From: Ornithinimicrobium sp.
Lineage (GTDB): Bacteria > Actinomycetota > Actinomycetes > Actinomycetales > Dermatophilaceae
NCBI GenBank assembly: GCA_030145965.1
Contig: JASKZT010000249.1
Span: 1 to 6,221, forward strand
Reading direction: 5' to 3'
DNA: 6,221 nucleotides
Positions 1 through 5,782 of this stretch are shown here, piece after piece. The notes under the pieces were generated by a model. It did not search any database. It was not told where the DNA came from and saw only the letters and a list, made by a program, of their open reading frames with translations. Position 1 is the first letter of the stretch. Each line of letters opens with the position of its first letter. A program made the position numbers and the translations under genes.

Positions 1-679
1 GGCGCGGGCCGGCGCGGCCGAGCTCTACGAGGTGCCCGCCGGGGAGGGGGACGTCGCCACGGTCGGGCACCTGGCCTACACCTACACCTACCCCAACGCC
101 GGCGGCCCGACGACCGACATCCCCGGCGAGGCGCCGTGGCTGGTCGAGAGCTCCTGGCCCAACCTGGGCAGCGCCGGCATCCTCGAGCAGGCGGAGCGGG
201 CCAAGGGCGAGGGCGCGGACTTCGTCGTCGTCAGCATGCACTGGGGCGGGGAGTACGTCGCCCAGCCGCTCGACGAGCAGGTGCAGCTGGCCCACGACCT
301 GCTCGAGTCCGACGCGGTCGACCTCGTCCTCGGCACCCACGTCCACGTCATCCAGCCGTGCGAGCGCGTCAACGGCAAGCACGTCGCCTACGGCCTGGGC
401 AACTTCCTGTCCAACCAGTCCCCGGACACCAACGCCAGCCTCCTGCCCGCGACCCAGGAGGGGATGGTCGCCAGCTTCACCCTGACCCGCGACGAGGACG
501 GGACCGTGACGACGCAGATGGAGTACCAGCCGACCCGCGTGGAGATCGACCCCGTCAACCAGCCCGGGCCGCACGTCGTGCGTCTGGTCTCGCCCGACAC
601 CTACCCCGAGACCTGGGAGCGGACCACCTCGACCGTGGACATGCTCGGGGGCTGCGACGCGACCGCGGTCCACCCCTGA
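1..679 (+). CDS. CapA family metallophosphatase, C-terminal part (5' end outside window)
   Basis: The open frame runs from base 2 to a TGA at 677-679 with no stop, and the sense of the fragment is continuous from the left edge, so the true start lies upstream. The GTG at 32 is not a credible start because it falls inside the domain. About 225 residues are visible. Counting the first full codon as 1, I see an AYTYTYPN segment (about 24-31) equivalent to the YTYGTNG strand of CapA proteins, a VVVSMHWGGEY block (75-85) with the conserved His-Trp-Gly, a LVLGTHVHVIQP block (108-119) with the two metal-site histidines, and YGLGNFLSNQ (130-139), the family's SLGNF signature. Family knowledge: CapA/PgsA proteins are calcineurin-like metallophosphatase-fold, usually exported proteins linked to poly-gamma-glutamate or capsule. 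Most actinobacterial copies have no proven substrate. No other capsule genes are visible, so a role in polymer synthesis is unsupported here. It converges on the TSUP gene. Confidence 0.9.
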   Translation, partial: ARAGAAELYEVPAGEGDVATVGHLAYTYTYPNAGGPTTDIPGEAPWLVESSWPNLGSAGILEQAERAKGEGADFVVVSMHWGGEYVAQPLDEQVQLAHDLLESDAVDLVLGTHVHVIQPCERVNGKHVAYGLGNFLSNQSPDTNASLLPATQEGMVASFTLTRDEDGTVTTQMEYQPTRVEIDPVNQPGPHVVRLVSPDTYPETWERTTSTVDMLGGCDATAVHP

Positions 680-703
680 CCGAGGACCGCCCGTGGGGCC
701 GCC

Positions 704-732
704 GTGCCGGCACCACCCGAGGTGTCCGGTGC
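704..732. terminator. Bulged GC-rich hairpin between convergent genes, likely shared terminator
   Basis: This lies in the 53-bp spacer between the CapA stop (679) and the TSUP stop (733). Bases 704-710 pair with 726-732 and 711-714 pair with 721-724, leaving loop ACCCGA (715-720) and a single bulged T at 725. That gives an 11-bp stem with two G-T wobbles in the plus-strand transcript. No T-tract follows on either strand, as is common for actinobacterial hairpins, so whether it terminates intrinsically or only marks the 3' end is inference. It abuts the TSUP stop codon directly. Confidence 0.55.
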
Positions 733-1530
733 TCAGGGGGTGAGCTGCACCCACGTGTCGTAGCCGATCTTGACGACGAAGGCCGACAGGACGACGACGA
801 AGAAGACGCGCACGAAGCCGCTGCCGCGGGCCACGGCCACGCGCGCGCCGAGGTAGCCCCCGACGACGTTGCACACGCCCATGAGCAGCCCGACCTTCCA
901 CAGCACCACGCCCTGCGGGACGAAGACCGCGAGCGCCGCCAGGTTGGTCGCGAAGTTGGCGATCTTGGCCTTGGCGCTGGCCTCGAGGAAGCCGTAGCCG
1001 AGCACGCTGACCAGGGCGAAGACGAAGAACGACCCGGTCCCCGGGCCCAGCGCCCCGTCGTAGGTGCCGACCGCGACGCCGATCAGGAGCGCGGCCGCCA
1101 GGTGCCGGCGCGGCCGCCGGTGCCCGAAGCGCAGCCGCTGCAGCTGGCCCATCGAGGGCTTGAGCAGGGTGTAGACGCCGACCCCGACCAGCACGGCGAG
1201 GATGATCGGGTTGAACGCCGCCTTGCTGATGAGAAAGGCGAGCGCAGCGCCGCCCAGGCTGCCGGCGAAGGCGGCCAGGGCGAGGGGCACCGCGGTGCGC
1301 AGGTCGGGCCGGACGCGGCGGAAGTAGGTGATCGAGCTCGTCGTCGTGCCCATGATCGAGCCGAGCTTGTTCGTCGCCAGCAGCTGCACCGGGGTGGCGC
1401 CGGGCAGGCCGACGAGGAGGGCGGGCAGCTGCACCAGCCCGCCTCCCCCGACGACCGCGTCGACGAAGCCGGCGGTGAGCCCGGCGAGGGCCAGGAAGAG
1501 CAGGACGCCCGGATCGAGGGACTCGACCAC
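733..1530 (-). CDS. TSUP (TauE/SafE, YfcA-type) integral membrane permease
   Basis: This 265-residue protein has the usual length for the family and is almost wholly hydrophobic, with about seven or eight membrane-spanning stretches. It shows the internal duplication of the TSUP/DUF81 family. The first half has GFVDAVVGGGGL (21-32) followed by LATNKLGS (51-58). The second half has the matching GTYDGALGPGTG (155-166) followed by AKAKIANFATN (186-196). The pattern resembles E. coli YfcA closely. TSUP proteins are proposed to move sulfite, sulfoacetate or other small organic anions across the cytoplasmic membrane, but YfcA-type members have no settled substrate. The start is a GTG at 1530, 14 bp after the proS stop. 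There is no Shine-Dalgarno sequence before it, and the following codons give no good alternative, so translation may depend on coupling to proS. The gene probably shares the proS transcript and ends at the hairpin at 704-732. Confidence 0.9.
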   Translation of the reverse strand: MVESLDPGVLLFLALAGLTAGFVDAVVGGGGLVQLPALLVGLPGATPVQLLATNKLGSIMGTTTSSITYFRRVRPDLRTAVPLALAAFAGSLGGAALAFLISKAAFNPIILAVLVGVGVYTLLKPSMGQLQRLRFGHRRPRRHLAAALLIGVAVGTYDGALGPGTGSFFVFALVSVLGYGFLEASAKAKIANFATNLAALAVFVPQGVVLWKVGLLMGVCNVVGGYLGARVAVARGSGFVRVFFVVVLSAFVVKIGYDTWVQLTP

Positions 1531-1544
1531 CGCGGGGGCTGCCG

Positions 1545-3368
1545 TCAGGCAGGGTCGGCCGAGGACGCGGGTGCGTCCTCGCCCGGACCCGTGAGCCCAC
1601 GCACCTCGGCGAGCACCTCACCGACGGTCCGTGCCACCGGCACGTCCCGGCGCCCACCGCTGCGACGGTCCTTGATCTCGATCGTGCCGTCCGCCAGACC
1701 CTTGCCGATGACGACGATCGTCGGGACGCCGAGCAGCTCGGCGTCCTTGAACTTCACGCCGGGGCTGACCTTGGGACGGTCGTCGTAGACCACCGTCAGC
1801 CCGGCCGACTCGAGGTCGGCCACGAGCAGCTCGCCCTGGTCGAAGACCGCCTGGTCCTTGCCGGTCGCGACGACGTGGACGTCGGCCGGCGCCAGCACGC
1901 GCGGCCAGCAGAGGCCGGCCTCGTCGTGGGTGGCCTCGGCGACCGCGGCCACGGCGCGCGAGACGCCCACCCCGTAGGAGCCCATCGTCACGGTCACGAG
2001 CCTGCCGTTCTCGTCCAGGACCTTGAGGTCGAGCGCCTCGGCGTACTTGCGGCCGAGCTGGAAGATGTGGCCCATCTCGATGCCGCGCGCCAGCGTCAGC
2101 GGTCCGCCCCCGTCGGGGCTGGGGTCCCCCTCGCGGATCTCACCCGCCTGGATCGTGCCGTCGGCGGTGAAGTCGCGGCCCAGGACGAGGTCGAAGACGT
2201 GCTTGCCGTGCTCGTCGGCACCCGTCACCCAGGCCGACCCCTCCGCGACGGAGGGGTCGAGGAGGTACCGGATGCCCGAGGCCTTCTCCAGGCCGAGCAC
2301 GCCGGGGCCGATGTAGCCCTTGGCCAGCATCGGGTAGGCGGCGAAGTCCTCCTCGCCGAAGGGCGCCCATCCGGCCGGGGACACCTGCGCCTCGAGCCGC
2401 TTGGCGTCGACGTCACGGTCACCGGGCAGGCCGATCGCGAGCGGCTCGGTGGTCCCGTCGGGGTGGGTGAGCATGACCACGACGTTCTTGAGCGTGTCGG
2501 CCGCCGTCCACGCGCGGCCGTCGGCGCGCGGGTGCAGGGCGTCCGCCTGCCGCACGAGCGTCTCGATCGTGGGGCTGTCGGGGGTGTCCTCGACGTGGGC
2601 CGCGGGGGTCGCGGCGACGACGGCGGGGTCGACCGGCGCGGCCTGCGGCACGACGACCGCCTCGACGTTGGCGGCGTACCCGCTGGCCTCGCAGCGCACG
2701 AAGGTGTCCTCGCCGACGGGGCTGACGGCGAGGAACTCCTCGCTCGCCGAGCCGCCCATCGCGCCGGAGTCGGCGTGCACGACGACGTAGTCGAGACCCA
2801 ACCGGTCGAAGATGCGCACGTAGGCCGCGCGGTGCCGCTGGTAGGCGGCCTCGAGGCCGGCGTCCTCGACGTCGAAGGAGTAGGAGTCCTTCATGACGAA
2901 CTCGCGGCCGCGCAGCAGGCCGGCGCGCGGACGCGCCTCGTCGCGGTACTTCGTCTGGATCTGGTAGAGGGTCAGCGGCAGCTCCTTGTAGGAGCTGAAC
3001 ATGTCCTTGACCGCGAGGGTGAACATCTCCTCGTGCGTGGGCCCCAGGAGCATGTCGACGCCCTTGCGGTCCTGGAGCCGGAAGAGGTTGTCGCCGTACT
3101 CCGTCCAGCGGTTGGTCGCCTCGTAGGGCTCGCGGGGCAGCAGCGCGGGGAAGCTCAGCTCCTGGTCGCCGATGGCGTCCATCTCCTCGCGGACGACCTC
3201 CTCGACCCGGCGCAGCACCCTCAGCCCCAGCGGCAGCCAGGTGTAGACGCCCGGCGCGGCGCGGCGGACGTACCCGGCACGCACGAGCAGCTTGTGCCCG
3301 GGCAGCTCGGCGTCCGCCGGGTCCTCGCGCAGGGTCCGCAGGAACAGGGTCGACAGGCGCATGGCCAC
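1545..3368 (-). CDS. proS: Prolyl-tRNA synthetase, bacterial type with editing domain
   Basis: This cytoplasmic class II synthetase charges tRNA-Pro with proline. With the GTG at 3368 as residue 1 it has 607 residues, normal for the bacterial (ProS type) enzyme. Visible landmarks are the actinobacterial N-terminus [16 protein letters not shown], the GPTHEE loop (109-114), class II motif 2 around [16 protein letters not shown] (142-157), then the inserted editing domain (about 225-410). Motif 3 is GSYGVGVSR (463-471) and a C-terminal anticodon-binding domain follows (about 492-592). In the editing domain, TLKNVV carries Lys294 at the place of the E. coli specificity lysine, and EHGKHVF keeps the GKH His390, so removal of mischarged alanine is likely intact. 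I prefer the GTG start because GAGGAG at 3378-3383 sits 9 nt before it; the ATG at 3362 would be 15 nt away. The longer open frame to 3599 lacks support. The TSUP gene follows after 14 bp. Confidence 0.97.
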   Translation of the reverse strand: MAMRLSTLFLRTLREDPADAELPGHKLLVRAGYVRRAAPGVYTWLPLGLRVLRRVEEVVREEMDAIGDQELSFPALLPREPYEATNRWTEYGDNLFRLQDRKGVDMLLGPTHEEMFTLAVKDMFSSYKELPLTLYQIQTKYRDEARPRAGLLRGREFVMKDSYSFDVEDAGLEAAYQRHRAAYVRIFDRLGLDYVVVHADSGAMGGSASEEFLAVSPVGEDTFVRCEASGYAANVEAVVVPQAAPVDPAVVAATPAAHVEDTPDSPTIETLVRQADALHPRADGRAWTAADTLKNVVVMLTHPDGTTEPLAIGLPGDRDVDAKRLEAQVSPAGWAPFGEEDFAAYPMLAKGYIGPGVLGLEKASGIRYLLDPSVAEGSAWVTGADEHGKHVFDLVLGRDFTADGTIQAGEIREGDPSPDGGGPLTLARGIEMGHIFQLGRKYAEALDLKVLDENGRLVTVTMGSYGVGVSRAVAAVAEATHDEAGLCWPRVLAPADVHVVATGKDQAVFDQGELLVADLESAGLTVVYDDRPKVSPGVKFKDAELLGVPTIVVIGKGLADGTIEIKDRRSGGRRDVPVARTVGEVLAEVRGLTGPGEDAPASSADPA

Positions 3369-3377
3369 GTGGGTGCA

Positions 3378-3383
3378 CTCCTC
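3378..3383 (-). promoter_or_regulatory. Shine-Dalgarno GAGGAG of proS, decides start
   Basis: On the minus strand GAGGAG lies 9 nt before GTG 3368 and 15 nt before ATG 3362. The spacing favours GTG and an N-terminus reading Met-Ala-Met-Arg-Leu-Ser. Both codons are in frame, so the difference is only two residues. Confidence 0.6.
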
Positions 3384-3417
3384 GCGTCGGGCGGGTGGTC
3401 CCGAGCCGGTCGGGTCG

Positions 3418-3438
3418 GGGTGCGCGGGCTGCGCGCCC
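3418..3438. repeat. GC-rich hairpin in the proS leader
   Basis: Bases 3418-3425 are complementary to 3431-3438 around a 5-nt loop: eight pairs with one wobble on the plus strand. In a minus-strand proS transcript the wobble becomes an A-C mismatch, leaving 3 + 4 G-C pairs. It lies between the candidate promoter and the Shine-Dalgarno sequence. It could be a second terminator stem for the upstream gene or a leader structure. No T-box or other known riboswitch features are visible. Confidence 0.3.
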
Positions 3439-3455
3439 GTCCCGGGTCGGGCAGA

Positions 3456-3481
3456 CCGTCCGAGCGTACCGGCCCGGACGG
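3456..3481. repeat. Inverted repeat CCGTCCG / CGGACGG around the proS -10 candidate
   Basis: A perfect 7-bp inverted repeat (3456-3462 and 3475-3481) has a 12-nt loop whose plus-strand left end is the -10 candidate. It starts 27 nt beyond the aminotransferase stop (3508). It could be that gene's terminator hairpin, an operator on the proS promoter, or chance in GC-rich DNA. No T-tract follows it on the minus strand. Confidence 0.4.
3463..3468 (-). promoter_or_regulatory. Candidate -10 element (TACGCT) for proS
   Basis: TACGCT on the minus strand fits the actinobacterial TAnnnT -10 consensus. It lies about 95 nt upstream of the proS start in the 139-bp spacer after the aminotransferase stop. 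No TTGACA-like hexamer sits 16-18 nt upstream, so support is weak. The same nine bases (TACGCTCGG) recur just before the oxidoreductase gene. It would give a leader of roughly 85-90 nt. Confidence 0.3.
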
Positions 3482-3507
3482 GGCGAGGACGACGCGGTTT
3501 CGCGGCG

Positions 3508-4752
3508 TCAGCGGTCGGCGACGACCTGCCCGAGGCCGTCGAGGAGGCGGTCGACGTCCTCGTGGCTCGTGTAGGGAGCCATCCCGACCCGCACCCCACC
3601 CGCGGCCCCGAGGCCCAGCCGGTGGCTGAGCTCCCAGGCGTAGAAGTGGCTCGCGGGAGCGTTGACGCCCAGGCCGGCCAGGTGCCGGTGCACGGCGGTG
3701 GGCTCCAGGCCCTCGACCGTCAGGAGCAGCGTCGGGGTGCGGTGGGCGGCCCGGGAGTAGACCGTGACCCCGGGCAGCCTGCGCAGACCCTCCTCGACCC
3801 GCTCCCGGAGGCCGTCCTCGTGCTCCTCCAGGGCGGCGAAGGAGCGGGCGAGCCGCTCGCGCCGCGCCAGGCCCTGGGCCGCGGGGAGCCCGTCGCCGCC
3901 CCGCCCCTCCCAGGCCAGCCCGGCGAGGAGGTCCACCGCGGCCGTGGTGCCCGCGAGCAGCTCGTAGGGCAGCGTGCCCAGCTCGAAGCGCTCGGGCACC
4001 GCGTCGGAGGAGGGCAGCAGCTTGTCGGGCCGCAGCTCCTCGAGCAGGTCGGGGCGGCCGGCGGTGACGCCGACGTGGGGCCCGAGGAACTTGTAGGGCG
4101 AGCACGACAGCAGGTCGGCGCCCAGGGCCTCCCGGTCGACCGGGGCGTGGGCCGCGAGGTGGACGGCGTCGACGTGCACGAGCGCGCCGACGTCGTGCGC
4201 GGCGGCGACGACGGCCGGCAGGTCGGGCCGGGTGCCGATGAGGTTGCTGGCCCCCGTGACCGCGACCAGCCGGGTGCGTGGCGAGAGCGCCGCGCGGACG
4301 GTGTCGACGGGCAGCTCGCCGGTCGCGGGGTCGACCTCCGCCCAGCGGACCGTGGCGCCCACCGCCTCGGCGGCGAGGACCCAGGGGCGGATGTTGCCGT
4401 CGTGGTCGAGGGAGGTGACGACGACCTCGTCGCCCGGGCCCCAGCGGTGGCAGCGGGCCAGCGTGCGGGCGAGGTCCATCGCGTTGGCGGTGGCGCTGCG
4501 GCCGAAGATCACCGAGGCCGGGTCCGAGCCGAGCAGGTCGCCCATCGCGGCCCGGGCCTCGGCGACGACCCGCTCGGCGAGCTGCTCGGCCGCGGTGACC
4601 GTGCCGCGGTTGGCGATCGAGCTGGTCAGGGTGCGCGCGACGGCGTCGGCGACGACGTCGGGCGTCTGGGAGCCGCCCGGCCCGTCGAAGTGCGCGGTGC
4701 CGGAGCGGAGGGCCGGGAAGCGGTCGCGGACGGCCGCCACGTCGTAGGTCAT
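3508..4752 (-). CDS. Class V PLP-dependent aminotransferase, 'cysteine desulfurase-like' (VC1184 type)
   Basis: This 414-residue protein has the full length of the fold-type I, class V aminotransferase family. It opens with [12 protein letters not shown] and [10 protein letters not shown] (22-31), the usual beginning of the 'cysteine desulfurase-like' subfamily. Cofactor-site residues are visible: SATANAM (86-92, phosphate side), SLDHDGN with His117 to stack on the ring, GASNLIG with Asn170, HVDAVH with Asp195, and [11 protein letters not shown] with Lys221 as the Schiff-base lysine. The catalytic loop cysteine of NifS/SufS-type desulfurases is absent. The corresponding region reads [12 protein letters not shown] (364-375), and the only cysteines are 101 and 217. 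True desulfurase activity is therefore doubtful and the substrate is unknown. The ATG at 4752 follows the oxidoreductase stop by 20 bp. It has no Shine-Dalgarno sequence but has TAGCCT 6 nt upstream. It is probably co-transcribed with the oxidoreductase, possibly with an internal leaderless start. Confidence 0.92.
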   Translation of the reverse strand: MTYDVAAVRDRFPALRSGTAHFDGPGGSQTPDVVADAVARTLTSSIANRGTVTAAEQLAERVVAEARAAMGDLLGSDPASVIFGRSATANAMDLARTLARCHRWGPGDEVVVTSLDHDGNIRPWVLAAEAVGATVRWAEVDPATGELPVDTVRAALSPRTRLVAVTGASNLIGTRPDLPAVVAAAHDVGALVHVDAVHLAAHAPVDREALGADLLSCSPYKFLGPHVGVTAGRPDLLEELRPDKLLPSSDAVPERFELGTLPYELLAGTTAAVDLLAGLAWEGRGGDGLPAAQGLARRERLARSFAALEEHEDGLRERVEEGLRRLPGVTVYSRAAHRTPTLLLTVEGLEPTAVHRHLAGLGVNAPASHFYAWELSHRLGLGAAGGVRVGMAPYTSHEDVDRLLDGLGQVVADR

Positions 4753-4758
4753 CGGCGC

Positions 4759-4764
4759 AGGCTA
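4759..4764 (-). promoter_or_regulatory. TAGCCT, possible -10 for a leaderless aminotransferase mRNA
   Basis: On the minus strand TAGCCT (TAnnnT class) ends exactly 6 nt before ATG 4752, which would place the transcription start at the A of the ATG. There is no Shine-Dalgarno sequence before this gene. No recognisable -35 lies 16-18 nt upstream. The site is inside the 20-bp gap after the oxidoreductase stop, so co-transcription is an equal possibility. Confidence 0.35.
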
Positions 4765-4772
4765 CCGCCGGG

Positions 4773-5573
4773 TCAGGCGCCCTCGCCCGCGGGGTCGCCG
4801 GCAGCGCGGGCGTCGCGCCAGCGCACCCACTCCTCGACGAGGGAGAGGTCGTGGTCGGGGCCGGACGTGCTCACCGTGAAGAGGGTCACCCCGGCGGCGA
4901 CCATCGCGTCGGCGACCTCCGCGGGCGGTCGTGAGACGCCGGCCGAGCGCTCGATGCGGGTCGCGTCGCGCCCGACGGCGACGCCGTGCTCGTCGAGGAT
5001 GGCGCTCTTGCGGGCGATGGTGTCCGCGTCGCCGAAGCCGTGCCAGATGTCGGCGTGCTCCGCGACGACGCGCAGCGTCTTGCGCTCCCCGCCGCCGCCG
5101 ATCATGATCGGCACCTGCCGGGTCGGCGCGGGGTTGCCGGCCGCGAGCCGCTCGCGGATCCGCGGCATGGCCTCGGCCAGCGCGGCGATCCGCTGCCCCG
5201 CCGTCCCGAACTCGTACCCGAAGGCGTCGTAGTCCTTCTCGAACCACCCGGCGCCCACGCCGAGGATGAGCCGGCCGCCGCTGACGTGGTCCACGGTGCG
5301 GGCCATGTCGGCGAGCAGGTCGGGGTTGCGGTAGGAGTTGCAGGTCACCAGGGCGCCGATCTCGATGCGGCTGGTCTGCTCGGCCCACGCCCCGAGCATC
5401 GTCCAGCACTCGAAGTGCTTGCCCTCCGGGTCGCCGGTCAGGGGGTAGAAGTGGTCCCAGTTGAAGGCGGCGTCGACACCCAGGTCCTCCGCGCGCCGCA
5501 CGGCGTCGCGGATCTGGGGGTAGTCGGCGTGCTGGGGCTGGATCTGCACCGCGATGCGGACGGGATGGCTCAT
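4773..5573 (-). CDS. LLM-class F420-dependent oxidoreductase, Rv1855c family
   Basis: This 266-residue protein has the luciferase-like monooxygenase (TIM-barrel) fold. It matches, from memory, the actinobacterial Rv1855c family nearly end to end: VQIQPQHADYPQIRDAV (9-25), FNWDHFYPLTGDPEGKHFE (37-55), WTMLGAWAEQTS and ALVTCNSYRNPDLLADMA. The family's two best signatures are present: SGGRLILGVGAGWFEKDYD (98-116) and IMIGGGGERKTLRVVAEHAD (156-175), the latter contributing the cofactor phosphate pocket. Such enzymes usually pass hydride from reduced F420 to an organic substrate. FMN use cannot be excluded and the substrate is unknown. I start it at ATG 5573 because homology begins there; the open frame extends to 5774 without recognisable protein sequence. 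There is no Shine-Dalgarno sequence, and a TACGCT element sits 6 nt before the ATG. It is divergent from the flotillin gene and 20 bp upstream of the aminotransferase. Confidence 0.93.
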   Translation of the reverse strand: MSHPVRIAVQIQPQHADYPQIRDAVRRAEDLGVDAAFNWDHFYPLTGDPEGKHFECWTMLGAWAEQTSRIEIGALVTCNSYRNPDLLADMARTVDHVSGGRLILGVGAGWFEKDYDAFGYEFGTAGQRIAALAEAMPRIRERLAAGNPAPTRQVPIMIGGGGERKTLRVVAEHADIWHGFGDADTIARKSAILDEHGVAVGRDATRIERSAGVSRPPAEVADAMVAAGVTLFTVSTSGPDHDLSLVEEWVRWRDARAAGDPAGEGA

Positions 5574-5579
5574 CGCCCG

Positions 5580-5608
5580 AGCGTAGGACGGCAGGGAGCC
5601 GCGGTCCC
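5580..5608 (-). promoter_or_regulatory. Promoter of the oxidoreductase, probably leaderless
   Basis: On the minus strand TACGCT (5585-5580) fits TAnnnT and ends 6 nt before ATG 5573. Seventeen bases upstream is GGGACC (5608-5603), which keeps the GAC core of TTGACA. With normal spacing the transcript would begin at the A of the ATG. The absence of a Shine-Dalgarno sequence agrees with this. Leaderless mRNAs are common in actinobacteria. Confidence 0.5.
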
Positions 5609-5666
5609 GCCGGGCGCCCCGGACGCGCCCTCCGCGCGCACCGCCCGCGAGGGACAGAACCCCAGG

Positions 5667-5672
5667 TAGGGT
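5667..5672 (+). promoter_or_regulatory. Candidate -10 element (TAGGGT) for the flotillin gene
   Basis: TAGGGT is a TAnnnT-class hexamer in the divergent intergenic region. It would start transcription near 5679 and leave a leader of about 100 nt before ATG 5783. No clear -35 is seen 16-18 nt upstream. It directly abuts the left arm of the 10-bp inverted repeat at 5673-5682. Confidence 0.35.
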
Positions 5673-5733
5673 GGCCGTGCCCGGGTCGGCGACGACGCCC
5701 GCGACGGGCAGCCGGGGGGCCATGGGCACGGCC
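5673..5733. repeat. 10-bp perfect inverted repeat with nested stems upstream of flotillin gene
   Basis: GGCCGTGCCC (5673-5682) is exactly complementary to GGGCACGGCC (5724-5733), 41 nt apart. Inside it, CGGC 5687-5690 can pair with GCCG 5711-5714. Inside that, GCCCG 5697-5701 pairs with CGGGC 5705-5709 around a 3-nt CGA loop. The three stems are nested, so one extended hairpin is possible in a transcript that includes both arms. An operator next to the -10 candidate is the other reading. Chance matches are more likely in DNA this rich in G and C. Confidence 0.45.
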
Positions 5734-5772
5734 GTCCGGAGTCCTCGTGCCCGCCCGTCGTCCGACCCGCCC

Positions 5773-5778
5773 AAGGAG
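5773..5778 (+). promoter_or_regulatory. Shine-Dalgarno AAGGAG of the flotillin gene
   Basis: AAGGAG precedes ATG 5783 by 4 nt (CCCC). The spacing is slightly short, but this is the best ribosome binding site in the window and it supports that start over the out-of-frame ATG at 5722. Confidence 0.7.
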
Positions 5779-5782
5779 CCCC

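Noticed and set aside
75..92. Tandem hexamer CCTACA in the CapA gene, as a possible slippage repeat
   Set aside because: It encodes the YTYTY strand expected at this place in CapA proteins, so codon-level coding explains it.
136..1788. Plus-strand open frame of 550 codons
   Set aside because: It is antisense to the TSUP gene and to part of proS, overlaps CapA in another frame, and its translation is an Arg/Ala/Gly/Asp-rich shadow with no domain sense. It is an artefact of high GC.
1875..3629. Plus-strand open frame of 584 codons
   Set aside because: It lies exactly opposite proS, whose motifs are unmistakable. The composition (Gly/Val/Arg/Asp) is that of an antisense mirror.
733..4752. A sulfur-metabolism cluster ('desulfurase' plus 'sulfite exporter')
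   Set aside because: The PLP protein lacks the desulfurase cysteine, the TSUP substrate is unknown, and proS with its own ribosome binding site and leader separates the two.
3292..5232. Plus-strand open frame of 646 codons, the longest in the window by simple frame
   Set aside because: It runs opposite the aminotransferase and parts of two other genes, shows no recognisable fold or motif, and crosses gene boundaries.
5722..5782. Upstream ATG at 5722 as a start for the flotillin gene or a leader peptide
   Set aside because: It is in a different frame from the flotillin gene, and its preceding G-run is too close to be a good Shine-Dalgarno sequence. The peptide it begins has no recognisable content.
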